Below, in pieces: positions 43,144 to 51,863 of a stretch of 64,000 bases of DNA. A program made the position numbers and the translations under genes. Location of the stretch: assembly GCF_001874645.1 (NCBI RefSeq), contig NZ_CP017886.1, forward strand, positions 3,842,001 to 3,906,000, read 5' to 3'. Source of the stretch: Pseudomonas frederiksbergensis (GTDB lineage Bacteria; Pseudomonadota; Gammaproteobacteria; Pseudomonadales; Pseudomonadaceae). The stretch's first letter is position 1. Each line of letters starts with the position of its first letter. The notes beneath the pieces were generated by a model. That model made no database searches. It saw only the letters and a program-made list of their open reading frames with translations, and had not been told where the DNA came from.

Positions 43144-43629
43144 ATGCACAAGGTCACTCCAAATCCACCAGAAACCCCAAGCACTTCCCCTTACGCCTCC
43201 ACCGATTCAAACAAACTCCACGACGCTGCCGAGCGGGCGTTGGATCATTACCTCAAGCCGCCGTTTGTTCAGGCGCCGCTTTCCGATAAACGTCCGTCCA
43301 ATATTTTTACGGTGATTCCTGATCTCGACAACGAGACGCTGTTGGCGCATGCCTCGGAAACGTTGGCGTCGTTGAATGTGATGGCCAGTGATTTGGCGTT
43401 TGAGCTGGAGGGCACGCGTCGGCATGTGGCGTTGGCGATGGGTGGGGGTGCGACAAGATCAAGATCAAAAGATCGCAGCCTGCGGCAGCTCCTACGCGGG
43501 TGGTTGCGGTGGCAGGGGTGGGTTGATCGTTTTGTAACAGGATCGCAATCGGCGGGACAGGTGGGCTGTGCCAGAATAGGCGATCCATTTTTTCAGGAAC
43601 GCCCATGGACGCTGCCAAACCCGCTCTGA
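43144..43629 (+). CDS. DUF6124 family protein with REP-derived C-terminus (probably degraded)
   Basis: 162 codons from the ATG at 43144. Residues 1-100 follow the Pseudomonas DUF6124 pattern (KVTPNPPETP, LHDAAERALDHYL, NIFTVIPDLDNETLLAHASETLASLNVMASDLAFELEG). After HVALAMGGG the frame enters a REP element (about 43457-43495). It then reads non-native sequence to 43629, overlapping the next gene by 25 bp. The usual helical C-terminus is missing. The family has no known function. Expression is likely controlled by the structured leader upstream. Confidence 0.6.
   Translation: MHKVTPNPPETPSTSPYASTDSNKLHDAAERALDHYLKPPFVQAPLSDKRPSNIFTVIPDLDNETLLAHASETLASLNVMASDLAFELEGTRRHVALAMGGGATRSRSKDRSLRQLLRGWLRWQGWVDRFVTGSQSAGQVGCARIGDPFFQERPWTLPNPL
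43457..43495 (-). repeat. REP element inside the DUF6124 gene
   Basis: AAGATCAAAAGATCGCAGCC followed by TGCGGCAGCTCCTACGCG matches the REP core on the minus strand. It interrupts the coding sequence at the point where DUF6124 homology ends. Confidence 0.85.
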
Positions 43630-44249
43630 TCCGCGAAACCTTTCCCGTTGGGCCGTTGCAGTGCAACTGCACGATCATCGGTGATCCGATCACCAGGAAG
43701 GCCATCGTTGTCGATCCGGGTGGCAATCATGAGTTGATTCTGGCGCGGCTCGAGGCGTTGGGGTTGAAGGTGGTGAGCATCATTCATACGCACGCGCACC
43801 TGGATCACTTTCTGGCCTCGGGTCAGTTGAAGGAGAAAACCGGCGCGACGTTGCACCTGCATAAAGAGGATCAGTTCCTTTGGGACAATCTGGAGATGCA
43901 GTGCCAGATGTTCGGTGTGCCGTACACGCCGGTGCCGTCGCCGGATCGTTGGTTGGCCGATGATGAAGCGCTGGCCTGCGGCTGTGGCGTAGCGTTGCAC
44001 ACGCCGGGTCATACGCCGGGTTCCATGAGCTTTTGGTTTTCCGAGGCTAAGCTGCTGATTGCCGGTGACACGCTGTTTCGTCGCGGGGTAGGGCGTACGG
44101 ATTTGTGGGGCGGTGATCAGGCGACCATCGTGCGTTCGATCAAGCAGCGTCTGTACACCCTCGATGAAGAGGCGACGGTAATAACCGGACATGGTCCCGA
44201 TACCCGTCTGGGCGACGAAATGCGTGAAAATCCTTTTGTGCGGGCCTGA
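43605..44249 (+). CDS. MBL-fold metallohydrolase (YcbL/glyoxalase II-like)
   Basis: 214 residues. The metal site is THAHLDHF (about 61-68), with further ligands in TPGHTPGSM, AGDTLF and TGHGPDT. The short length without the C-terminal glutathione-binding domain fits YcbL-type hydrolases, which can act on S-lactoylglutathione in vitro. It is a core gene. Its start region overlaps the read-through end of the damaged DUF6124 frame. Confidence 0.87.
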   Translation: MDAAKPALIRETFPVGPLQCNCTIIGDPITRKAIVVDPGGNHELILARLEALGLKVVSIIHTHAHLDHFLASGQLKEKTGATLHLHKEDQFLWDNLEMQCQMFGVPYTPVPSPDRWLADDEALACGCGVALHTPGHTPGSMSFWFSEAKLLIAGDTLFRRGVGRTDLWGGDQATIVRSIKQRLYTLDEEATVITGHGPDTRLGDEMRENPFVRA

Positions 44250-44365
44250 TTTTCCGGGCTGCGGAACGAGCTGATGGAATTTTTGCCGCAGGTCGTGTTC
44301 CAACGCCCGCAAGGGTCTATTGCCAACGTCCGTTGCACCACAGAATGTAAAAGTAGGAGCTCTCC

Positions 44366-45094
44366 ATGTTCACCTCGAGTCGTTTGATTATTGTCGCTAC
44401 TGCCGTGGCCATGCTGGCTGGCTGTGCCAACCAGAACCCGTATGACAATCAGGGTCAGGCCGACAGCGGCTCCACGGGCATGAGCAAAACCGCCAAATAC
44501 GGCGGCCTCGGCGCCTTGGCCGGTGCGGTGGCGGGTGCTGCCATTGACCACAACAACCGTGGCAAGGGCGCGCTGATTGGCGCTGCTATCGGTGGTGCTT
44601 CCGCTGCCGGTTACGGCTACTACGCCGACCAGCAGGAAAAGAAACTGCGCGCCAGCATGGCCAACACCGGGGTTGAAGTGCAGCGTCAGGGCGATCAGAT
44701 CAAGCTGATCATGCCGGGCAACATCACGTTCGGCACCGATTCGGCGAATATCGCCCCAAGCTTCTACCAGCCGCTGAACAACCTGGCCGGTTCGCTTAAA
44801 GAGTTCAGCCAGAACCAGATTGAAATCGTTGGCTACACTGACAGCACCGGCAGCCGTCAGCACAACATGGACCTGTCCCAGCGTCGTGCTCAAAGCGTGG
44901 CAACCTACCTGACGTCGCAAGGTGTCGGCGGTGCCAACCTGTCGGCGCGTGGTGCCGGTCCGGATAACCCGATTGCCAGCAACGGTGATGTCAATGGCCG
45001 GGCGCAGAACCGTCGTGTAGAGGTCAACCTCAAGCCGATTCCAGGTCAGCAGTATGGCCAGCCGGGTCAGCAACAAGGTCAGCAGTACCAGTAA
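44366..45094 (+). CDS. OmpA-family lipoprotein (YiaD-like)
   Basis: 242 residues. The lipoprotein signal ends MLAGC (cysteine at 20). Glycine-zipper repeats (GGLGALAGAVAGAA, GALIGAAIGGASAAGYGY) suggest membrane association. The OmpA C-terminal domain, with FGTDSANIAPSF and EIVGYTDSTGSRQHNMDLSQRRAQSVATYL, binds peptidoglycan. A Gln/Gly-rich tail (QQYGQPGQQQGQQYQ) ends the protein. It links the outer membrane to the cell wall. A strong terminator follows. Confidence 0.9.
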   Translation: MFTSSRLIIVATAVAMLAGCANQNPYDNQGQADSGSTGMSKTAKYGGLGALAGAVAGAAIDHNNRGKGALIGAAIGGASAAGYGYYADQQEKKLRASMANTGVEVQRQGDQIKLIMPGNITFGTDSANIAPSFYQPLNNLAGSLKEFSQNQIEIVGYTDSTGSRQHNMDLSQRRAQSVATYLTSQGVGGANLSARGAGPDNPIASNGDVNGRAQNRRVEVNLKPIPGQQYGQPGQQQGQQYQ

Positions 45095-45122
45095 CACGCC
45101 TGACTGAACCCCAGGTGTAAAA

Positions 45123-45160
45123 AGCCCGCCCGATTCTCAGCAGATCGGGCGGGTTTTTTT
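45123..45160 (+). terminator. Rho-independent terminator of the OmpA-type gene
   Basis: CCCGCCCGAT (45125-45134) pairs with ATCGGGCGGG (45144-45153), then seven T residues. Confidence 0.9.
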
Positions 45161-45241
45161 GTCGCTGATAAATCTGGTTTGAAGCGTGACGCAGCGCGTC
45201 ACCGGATGCATTCCTTTGCTGCGCGTGGGAACGATCAACAA

Positions 45242-45276
45242 AAAAGCCCTCGGACATCACCTGTCCGAGGGCTTTT
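45242..45276. terminator. Bidirectional terminator after the YhcB-type gene
   Basis: AAAAGCCCTCGGACA (45242-45256) and TGTCCGAGGGCTTTT (45262-45276) form a perfect 15-bp stem. It ends the minus-strand gene at 45296. A half copy of the GTTCCCACGC palindrome lies just upstream (about 45221-45236). Confidence 0.88.
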
Positions 45277-45295
45277 CAGGTTGAGCGAAACCTGA

Positions 45296-45733
45296 TTACT
45301 TCTTCAGGCCGTAATGCTCGTCGAGCATGCCAGGGGAGTTTGGCATTTTCGGCGCGTAATCGCGTGGCGGCTCCTGATTGCGCGGCGGCGTCAGGCGTTC
45401 CCGTGGGGCTTGCACGGCGACATCGGCGTGCAGGGCGGCCAGCAGGCGTTGGCGAGTCTGTTCGTCCAGGGCCAGGCGGTTGGCACCCTCGGCGAGGTGG
45501 TCTTGCACTTCCTGATAGCTCTGAGTGAGCTTCTTGACCAGCGATGCGGTGCTGTTGAAGTGGGTGACCACTTCATTCTGATAGCTGTCAAAACGTTCCT
45601 GAATGTCATCCAGCTGACGTTGCGTGCTGCTAGGCGCGGCATTCGGCAGAAGGCGGGCAATCAGGAATCCAATGGCGACACCGGCAACCAGGGCAAGAGT
45701 CGGCAACAACCAAACTAAGAGCGAGTGTTCCAC
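45296..45733 (-). CDS. YhcB-family (DUF1043) inner-membrane protein
   Basis: 145 residues. One N-terminal membrane helix (about 6-28, VWLLPTLALVAGVAIGFLIARL) precedes a coiled coil (about 36-100, TQRQLDDIQERFDSYQNEVVTHF). The tail is Pro/Arg-rich. YhcB (ZapG) of E. coli helps coordinate envelope growth and division. Here it is divergent from the alpha/beta hydrolase gene at 45880. Confidence 0.85.
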   Translation of the reverse strand: MEHSLLVWLLPTLALVAGVAIGFLIARLLPNAAPSSTQRQLDDIQERFDSYQNEVVTHFNSTASLVKKLTQSYQEVQDHLAEGANRLALDEQTRQRLLAALHADVAVQAPRERLTPPRNQEPPRDYAPKMPNSPGMLDEHYGLKK

Positions 45734-45879
45734 GAGTCCTTCCTCTATAAACGGCTTTGCTTTACGTTAACGGCTCGGACCTGCGCTGTATACCGCGACG
45801 AGATCGCAATCATGCCAGGCACAGACTTTTAGCTAGACGAGTCGACCCTTCGAGAGGTCACGGAGTTCCTTCCTTGCTT

Positions 45880-46509
45880 ATGCGTGAAACCCCTGTATTG
45901 ATTGATGGCCCGGTGGGCCAACTGGAAGCCTTGTACCTGGACTCCCCCGAGCCACGTGGCCTGGCGCTGATCTGCCACCCCAACCCGGTGCAGGGCGGCA
46001 CCATGCTCAATAAAGTCGTTTCGACCTTGCAGCGCACGGCTCGCGACGCCGGTTTGATCACATTACGTTTCAATTACCGTGGCGTCGGCGCCAGCGCCGG
46101 CACTCATGACATGGGCACCGGCGAAGTCGATGACGCACAAGCCGTGGCTGAATGGTTTCGTGCCAAACACCCTGATTTGCCCATGACCCTGTTCGGTTTC
46201 TCCTTCGGTGGTTTCGTTGCCGCCAGCCTCGGCGGACGTCTGGAAGCCAAGGGCGAGCAGCTCAAACATGTGTTTATGGTTGCGCCGGCCGTGATGCGTC
46301 TGGGCGATCAGGATCAACTGCCGCAGCACGGTGAACTGACGCTGATCCAGCCAGAATCCGACGAAGTCATCGATCCGCAGCTGGTTTACGATTGGTCTGA
46401 CGCCCTCGATCGCCCCCATGAGCTGCTGAAAGTGGCAGAATGCGGACACTTTTTTCACGGCAAGCTGACCGATCTCAAGGATCTGATCCTGCCGCGCCTT
46501 TCGAATTGA
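45880..46509 (+). CDS. Alpha/beta hydrolase (serine hydrolase, dienelactone-hydrolase-like)
   Basis: 209 residues from the ATG at 45880; a TTG at 45874 has a better-spaced CGGAG and could be used. The nucleophile elbow is GFSFGGF (Ser near 102). ICHPNPVQGGTMLNKVV is a typical oxyanion-hole strand in this family, and the catalytic histidine sits in CGHFFHGKL. Substrate unknown. The gene lies 24 bp upstream of trpS on the same strand and may be co-transcribed with it. Confidence 0.83.
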   Translation: MRETPVLIDGPVGQLEALYLDSPEPRGLALICHPNPVQGGTMLNKVVSTLQRTARDAGLITLRFNYRGVGASAGTHDMGTGEVDDAQAVAEWFRAKHPDLPMTLFGFSFGGFVAASLGGRLEAKGEQLKHVFMVAPAVMRLGDQDQLPQHGELTLIQPESDEVIDPQLVYDWSDALDRPHELLKVAECGHFFHGKLTDLKDLILPRLSN

Positions 46510-46533
46510 TTGCAGTCTGATAAGCGATTACCC

Positions 46534-47889
46534 ATGACTACTCGTACGCGCATCCTCACCGGTATCACCACCACCGGCACTCCGCACCTGGGCAACTACG
46601 CCGGCGCGATCCGTCCGGCGATCCTCGCCAGCCGCGACAGCAATGCCGATTCGTTCTACTTCCTGGCCGACTACCACGCCCTGATCAAGTGCGATGACCC
46701 GCTGCGCATCCAGCGCTCGCGTCTGGAAATCGCCGCGACCTGGCTGGCCGGTGGTCTGGATGTGGATCGGGTAACGTTCTATCGCCAGTCCGACATCCCG
46801 GAAATCCCTGAGCTGACCTGGCTGCTGACCTGCGTTGCCGCCAAAGGCCTGCTGAACCGTGCGCACGCCTACAAGGCGTCGGTGGACAAGAACGTCGAAA
46901 CCGGTGAAGACCCGGATGCCGGCATCACCATGGGCTTGTACAGCTACCCGGTGCTGATGGCCGCGGACATTTTGATGTTCAACGCACACAAGGTGCCGGT
47001 CGGTCGCGATCAGATCCAGCACGTGGAAATGGCCCGCGACATCGGTCAGCGCTTCAATCACCTGTTTGGTCAAGGCAAAGAATTCTTCACCATGCCGGAG
47101 GCGCTGATCGAAGAAAGCGTCGCCACGCTGCCGGGCCTCGATGGCCGGAAGATGTCGAAAAGCTACGACAACACCATTCCGTTGTTCTCCAGCGCCAAAG
47201 AGATGAAGGACGCGATTTCGCGGATCGTCACCGACTCCCGCGCGCCGGGCGAAGCCAAAGATCCGGACAATTCGCACCTGTTCACCCTGTTCCAGGCCTT
47301 CGCCACTCCGGCGCAGTCCGCCGAGTTCCGCAGCGAACTGTTGCAGGGCCTGGGTTGGGGCGAGGCGAAGAGTCGTCTGTTCCAACTGCTTGACAGCGAG
47401 TTGGGCGAGTCCCGCGAGCGTTACTACCAACTGATCGAGCGCCCGGCAGACCTCGAAGACCTTTTGCAGCACGGTGCCGCAAAGGCTCGCGCCGTGGCCA
47501 CGCCGTTCCTCAACGAGCTGCGTGAAGCGGTCGGCCTGCGTTCGTTTGTCAATCAGACGCAAGTGGCGGCCACTCCCAAGAAGAAAGCCGCGAAAGCCGC
47601 ACGTTTCGTCAGCTTCCGTGAAGATGACGGCAGCTTCCGTTTCCGTCTGCTGGCCGCTGATAGCGAGCAACTGCTGCTGTCGCGCCACTTTGCTGACGGC
47701 AAAACCGCAGGCCAGGTGACCAAACAACTGCAATCCGGCCAGGCGCTGGACGTTCGCAGTGAAGACCTGAGCTTCAGCGTCTGGCTCGAAGGCGAGTGTG
47801 TCGCCGACAGCCCGGCGTTCGCTGACAGCACGGCGCGGGATGTTGCCATCGACACCCTGCGGGTTGCGCTGACGCCTGTTCAGGACTAA
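46534..47889 (+). CDS. trpS: Tryptophanyl-tRNA synthetase with YegP/DUF1508-like C-terminal extension
   Basis: 451 residues from the ATG at 46534, over 100 longer than the common ~335-residue form. Class I motifs are TGTPHLGNYAGAI (HIGH box) and GRKMSKSYDN (KMSKS box). Residues about 355-451, after a Lys/Ala-rich linker (KKKAAKAARFVSF), resemble a DUF1508 domain (EDDGSFRFRLLAADSEQLL). It charges tRNA-Trp. The extended form is the normal Pseudomonas type as I know it. Confidence 0.92.
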   Translation: MTTRTRILTGITTTGTPHLGNYAGAIRPAILASRDSNADSFYFLADYHALIKCDDPLRIQRSRLEIAATWLAGGLDVDRVTFYRQSDIPEIPELTWLLTCVAAKGLLNRAHAYKASVDKNVETGEDPDAGITMGLYSYPVLMAADILMFNAHKVPVGRDQIQHVEMARDIGQRFNHLFGQGKEFFTMPEALIEESVATLPGLDGRKMSKSYDNTIPLFSSAKEMKDAISRIVTDSRAPGEAKDPDNSHLFTLFQAFATPAQSAEFRSELLQGLGWGEAKSRLFQLLDSELGESRERYYQLIERPADLEDLLQHGAAKARAVATPFLNELREAVGLRSFVNQTQVAATPKKKAAKAARFVSFREDDGSFRFRLLAADSEQLLLSRHFADGKTAGQVTKQLQSGQALDVRSEDLSFSVWLEGECVADSPAFADSTARDVAIDTLRVALTPVQD

Positions 47890-47979
47890 TCAACGGCGCG
47901 GCCCGACCAAGGGCTGATTGCCATTCTCAAGGGCCGTCGCTACAGTGTCGGCCCGTTTTTGTTGCCTTGCTAACGAATT

Positions 47980-49074
47980 ATGACGCCCCTAGAACGATAT
48001 CAAGCTGATCTGAAACGCCCGGAATTCTTCCATGACGCCGCACAGGAAACTGCCGTGCGTCATTTGCAGCGCCTGTACGACGATCTGGTCGCGGCCTCGC
48101 AGAGCAAGCCGGGCCTGTTCGGCAAACTGTTTGGCAAGAAAGACCAGGCGCCGGTCAAGGGCCTTTACTTCTGGGGCGGCGTAGGTCGCGGCAAGACTTA
48201 CCTGGTCGACACCTTCTTTGAAGCGCTGCCGTTCAAGGAAAAGGTCCGCACTCACTTCCACCGCTTCATGAAGCGCGTGCACGAAGAGATGAAGACCCTC
48301 GGTGGCGAGAAAAACCCGCTGACCATCATCGCCAAGCGTTTCTCCGACGAAGCGCGGGTGATCTGTTTCGATGAGTTCTTCGTGTCCGATATCACCGACG
48401 CGATGATCCTCGGCACCTTGATGGAAGAGCTGTTCAAGAACGGCGTGACCCTGGTTGCAACCTCGAACATCGTGCCGGACGGTCTGTACAAGGATGGTCT
48501 GCAACGTGCGCGTTTCCTGCCAGCCATCGCGCTGATCAAGCAGAACACTGACATCGTCAACGTCGACAGCGGCGTCGACTACCGTCTGCGTCATCTTGAG
48601 CAAGCCGAACTGTTCCATTTCCCGCTCGACGAAGCGTCCCACGAGAGCCTGCGCAAAAGCTTCCGCGCACTCACGCCGGAATGCACGCAAGCGCTGGAAA
48701 ACGATGTGCTGATCATCGAGAACCGTGAGATTCGTGCCCTGCGTACGTGCGACGACGTGGCCTGGTTCGACTTCCGCGAACTGTGCGACGGCCCGCGTAG
48801 CCAGAACGACTACATCGAACTCGGCAAGATCTTCCACGCCGTGTTGCTCAGCGGTGTGGAGCAGATGAGCGTCACCACCGACGACATCGCCCGACGTTTT
48901 ATCAACATGGTCGACGAGTTCTACGACCGTAACGTCAAGCTGATCATTTCCGCCGAAGTCGAGCTCAAAGACCTCTACACCGGCGGTCGCCTGAACTTCG
49001 AGTTCCAGCGCACCCTCAGCCGTCTGCTGGAAATGCAGTCCCACGAGTTCCTGTCGCGGGCGCACAAGCCGTAA
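47980..49074 (+). CDS. zapE: Cell division protein ZapE (AFG1-like ATPase)
   Basis: 364 residues. Walker A GGVGRGKTYLVD is near residue 66, Walker B ICFDEFFVSDI near 129, and the sensor region LVATSNIVPDGLYKDGLQR near 160. These match the AFG1/ZapE ATPase family. In E. coli ZapE associates with the division ring under stress. It follows trpS, as in P. aeruginosa PA4439-PA4438. Confidence 0.9.
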   Translation: MTPLERYQADLKRPEFFHDAAQETAVRHLQRLYDDLVAASQSKPGLFGKLFGKKDQAPVKGLYFWGGVGRGKTYLVDTFFEALPFKEKVRTHFHRFMKRVHEEMKTLGGEKNPLTIIAKRFSDEARVICFDEFFVSDITDAMILGTLMEELFKNGVTLVATSNIVPDGLYKDGLQRARFLPAIALIKQNTDIVNVDSGVDYRLRHLEQAELFHFPLDEASHESLRKSFRALTPECTQALENDVLIIENREIRALRTCDDVAWFDFRELCDGPRSQNDYIELGKIFHAVLLSGVEQMSVTTDDIARRFINMVDEFYDRNVKLIISAEVELKDLYTGGRLNFEFQRTLSRLLEMQSHEFLSRAHKP

Positions 49075-49093
49075 CGTGGCTTCGTTCTAGCTC

Positions 49094-49242
49094 CCGTAGC
49101 AGCTGCGGAGGCTGCGAGGCTGCGTTCGAGGACGAAGTCCTCGCAAATCCTGTGTACGCGGTTTGCCTGGAAGAACGCGTTGTTTGATTCAGCGACCGCT
49201 TCGCGGCCGAACGCAGCCTCGCAGGCTCGGCAGCTGCTACGG
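49094..49242. repeat. 149-bp element with long imperfect inverted ends
   Basis: The left arm (49094-49128, starting CCGTAGCAGCTGCGGAGGCT) is nearly complementary to the right arm (49208-49242, ending CGGCAGCTGCTACGG). The interior has no open frame of note. It resembles a REP-type doublet of another subfamily, or a small non-autonomous mobile element. It fills most of the gap between zapE and the MBL remnant. Confidence 0.65.
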
Positions 49243-49258
49243 ACATAATCCCGCGCCT

Positions 49259-49806
49259 TTATTGAGGCTGGATCTGGAATTCCAGCACGTCCCCGTCGTT
49301 CGGGATCAGCAGGCGCGACTTGATGCTGGCCTGTCGGGCGGCATTGGCCAGTGACTGGCGTGTCACCGGGCAGTGGCTGAGCGCTTCAAGGTGATTGGCG
49401 ACCACCGTGCCTGATGACTGCTGAGTGAATGCCAGCACCTCATCAATCCCCATGATGATGTCCCCACCCAAATCGAATCGCGCGCCGCCAGCCGGCACCA
49501 CAGAAACGTCTGGGCGGTGCAGGGCAGCGAACGCCTCAACGGCAGGCGTGAGCAGCGTATCGCCAGTCAGGTAGAGTCTGGGCTCGCCGGGCATCTCAAT
49601 CAAATAGCCCACACCATGTTCCATCATCTTGCCGACCAGTCCCCGGCCATGGGTGCAGCGAATCGTGCGGATCTGACCGCCGAGGAAGGCGCTCGGTTGC
49701 TCGTGATCGGCTGGTAAAGGCTGAACATTCAAATTGTGTTGAGCCAGATGAGCGGCGTCGTGCGGCGTGCAGATGACCGGAGTCCGGGTCTCGCGCAGCC
49801 ACTTCT
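49259..49806 (-). pseudogene. 5'-truncated MBL-fold metallohydrolase remnant
   Basis: The minus-strand frame encodes the C-terminal two-thirds of a lactonase/UlaG-like MBL hydrolase: KKWLRETRTPVICTPHDAAHL, YLTGDTLLTPAVEA, VVPAGGARFDLGG and VVANHLEALSHCP. The N-terminal strand with the metal motif HxHxDH is missing. The frame runs on to 49975, but past about 49806 it reads the antisense of the GlxA-type regulator gene. I infer a deletion that removed the 5' part. The remaining product cannot bind metal normally. Confidence 0.7.
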
Positions 49807-50751
49807 TTGCTGCTTTTCCCTCGTTGCATGCCAGCGGGGTTGTTGGCTTTTGCTGATTTGTTACATGCAGCCAATCGTCGTGCCTCGCATGTGTTCTTTG
49901 AAACGCGCTTCGTTGCCTTGCAGGTCGGGACGGTTGAATGCGCTCAAGGCTTGTCGTTACAAGTGGACAGCACACTGGCGGAGGCTGATTTTGACGCGCT
50001 GTTGATTCCCGGCTTCTGGGCCGAGTCGGCCCGGCAGGTCGACGAGACGCTGGCCGCCAATACCCCTTTGGTTGCAGCGTTGTCGGCGCGTTCGAAGAAA
50101 CAGCAACTGTGGAGTTATTGCAGTGGAGTCTGTCTGTTGGCTGCGAGCGGGAGGCTGGATAGTCAGCAAGCGACGGTGACGTGGTGGCTGGCAGACGTTA
50201 TGGCGCAGCATCATAAAGCCGTGAAGTGGCAATGCGAGCGTCACTGCATCATTAACGAGCGGACGGCCACCGCGTCCGGCGTGAACGGTTACTTGCCCAT
50301 CGCTCAGGCCTTGATCGAGCGGTATGTCAGCCCGGAGGTCTTTCGCGACCTCACCAGGCTGATGGTGCTGGCGCGACCGGCACAGGCGCATAGTGCCTTT
50401 GCGGCCATGAGCCTGATTGAGCAGTCGAGCACTCTGCTGCGCCAGTTGCATGCGCTGGTTGAGCAACTGCCGGCTGAACAGATAACCGTGCAGCGGTTGG
50501 CCGAGCAGCTCGGTATGTCCGAGCGTACCTTGTCTCGTAAGGTGAGCAGTGAAACCGGCGTTGCCGTTGCGACTTATGCTCGCTGCATCAAGCTGAACCA
50601 GGTCAGTGAACGCCTCATACTCACGTCCGCAGCGGTCAATACGATCAGCGTTGAGCTGGGCTTCAGCAGTGACTCCAACCTGCGTCGCATGTTCAAGGAA
50701 CTGACAGCGTTGACTCCGCTGGAGTACCGGCAGCAGTTCGGGCGGTATTGA
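49807..50751 (+). CDS. GlxA-type AraC regulator (DJ-1/PfpI domain), probably missing its first codons
   Basis: 314 codons from a TTG at 49807. The ATG at 49828 is alternative. The N-terminal DJ-1/PfpI domain starts abruptly at LLFPRCMPAGLLAFADLLHAA, where relatives have a few more residues of the first strand. The nucleophile-elbow region is SYCSGVCLLAASG. The C-terminal AraC helix-turn-helix pair lies at about 215-310 (LGFSSDSNLRRMFKELTALTPLEYR). No ribosome-binding site or promoter is evident because the upstream sequence is the MBL remnant. It may be poorly expressed or silent. Confidence 0.65.
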   Translation: MLLFPRCMPAGLLAFADLLHAANRRASHVFFETRFVALQVGTVECAQGLSLQVDSTLAEADFDALLIPGFWAESARQVDETLAANTPLVAALSARSKKQQLWSYCSGVCLLAASGRLDSQQATVTWWLADVMAQHHKAVKWQCERHCIINERTATASGVNGYLPIAQALIERYVSPEVFRDLTRLMVLARPAQAHSAFAAMSLIEQSSTLLRQLHALVEQLPAEQITVQRLAEQLGMSERTLSRKVSSETGVAVATYARCIKLNQVSERLILTSAAVNTISVELGFSSDSNLRRMFKELTALTPLEYRQQFGRY

Positions 50752-50753
50752 GG

Positions 50754-50819
50754 AGATCGCAGCCTGCGGCAGCTCCTACGGAGGTAAGCGCGTAGGAGCT
50801 GGCGCAGCCTGCGATCTTT
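50754..50819. repeat. REP pair (BIME-like)
   Basis: AGATCGCAGCCTGCGGCAGC and GTAGGAGCTGGCGCAGCCTG face each other about 20 bp apart, between two convergent regulator genes. Confidence 0.8.
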
Positions 50820-50867
50820 ATCGATCTCCTCTACGCCGAAGAAGCGTGGTGGTTCGCCGGCTTTTTC

Positions 50868-51863
50868 TCACGCCGCTTGCTGAAACTGCTGCCGATACTG
50901 GTTCGGTGACAACTCCGTGTGCTGGCGGAACAGCCGTGCGAAGAAGCTCGCGTCGTCGTAGCCGACTTCGTAGCTGATGGTCTTGATGCTTTTGCGGCTG
51001 GCGGACAGCAAGCCTTTGGCGGTTTCGATGCGCAGCCGTTGCAGGTAATGCAGCGGCTTGTCGCCAGTGGCGGTCTGGAAGCGCCGCATGAAGTTGCGAA
51101 TGCTCATGCCGTGCTCGCGGGCGACGTCTTCGAAGCGGAACTTGTCGGCAAAGTGCTCTTCGAGCCAATGCTGGATCTGCAGGATGATCACGTCCTGGTG
51201 CAGCTTCTGCCCGCCGAAACCGATGCGGCCGGGCGAATAGCTGCGCTGCACTTCATACAGAATGTCTCGGGCCACGGCCTGGGCCACGTTGGCCCCGCAG
51301 AAGCGCTCGATCAAATAAATGTAGAGGTCGCAGGCCGAGGTGGTGCCGCCGGCGCAGTACAGGTTGTCGGCGTCGGTCAGGTGCTTGTCCTGATTGAGCT
51401 GGACGTTGGGGAATCGTTCTTCGAAGGTGTTGAAGAAGCGCCAGTAGGTGGTCGCTTCCTTGCCGTCGAGGAGGCCGGCCTCGGCGAGCCAGAACACCCC
51501 GGTGGCTTCGCCGCAGAGCACTGCGCCGCGCGCGTGTTGCTCGCGCAGCCACGGCAGCACCTGTGGATAACGTTTGCAGAGGGTCTCGAAGTCGTCCCAG
51601 AAGGCCGGAAGGATGATGATGTCGGCGTTTTCCAGGCCGCCGTCTACCGGCATGATCACATCGCTGAAGCTGTTGACCGGTTTGCCGTCGGGGCTGACCA
51701 GGCGGGTTTCGAACGCCGGGGTCAGGCCATGGCCTAGTTGTTTGCCGTAACGCAGGCTGGCCAGATGGAAGAAATCCTTGGCTTGCATGAGGGTGGAAGC
51801 AAAAACCCGGTCGATCGCCAGGATGCTGACGCGCCGCAAGGGCGTGGAGAGTTGGATAGACAT
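50868..51863 (-). CDS. GlxA-family AraC-type transcriptional regulator
   Basis: 331 residues from the ATG at 51863. The N-terminal DJ-1/PfpI-like domain has CGEATGVFWLAEAG in place of a catalytic elbow. The C-terminal AraC domain carries VAREHGMSIRNFMRRF and VGYDDASFFARLFRQHTELSPNQYRQQF. It is divergent from the acyl-CoA dehydrogenase gene (145 bp apart), the arrangement of PA4436-PA4435, and probably controls it. The frame extends upstream to 51899 but lacks a start signal there. Confidence 0.85.
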   Translation of the reverse strand: MSIQLSTPLRRVSILAIDRVFASTLMQAKDFFHLASLRYGKQLGHGLTPAFETRLVSPDGKPVNSFSDVIMPVDGGLENADIIILPAFWDDFETLCKRYPQVLPWLREQHARGAVLCGEATGVFWLAEAGLLDGKEATTYWRFFNTFEERFPNVQLNQDKHLTDADNLYCAGGTTSACDLYIYLIERFCGANVAQAVARDILYEVQRSYSPGRIGFGGQKLHQDVIILQIQHWLEEHFADKFRFEDVAREHGMSIRNFMRRFQTATGDKPLHYLQRLRIETAKGLLSASRKSIKTISYEVGYDDASFFARLFRQHTELSPNQYRQQFQQAA

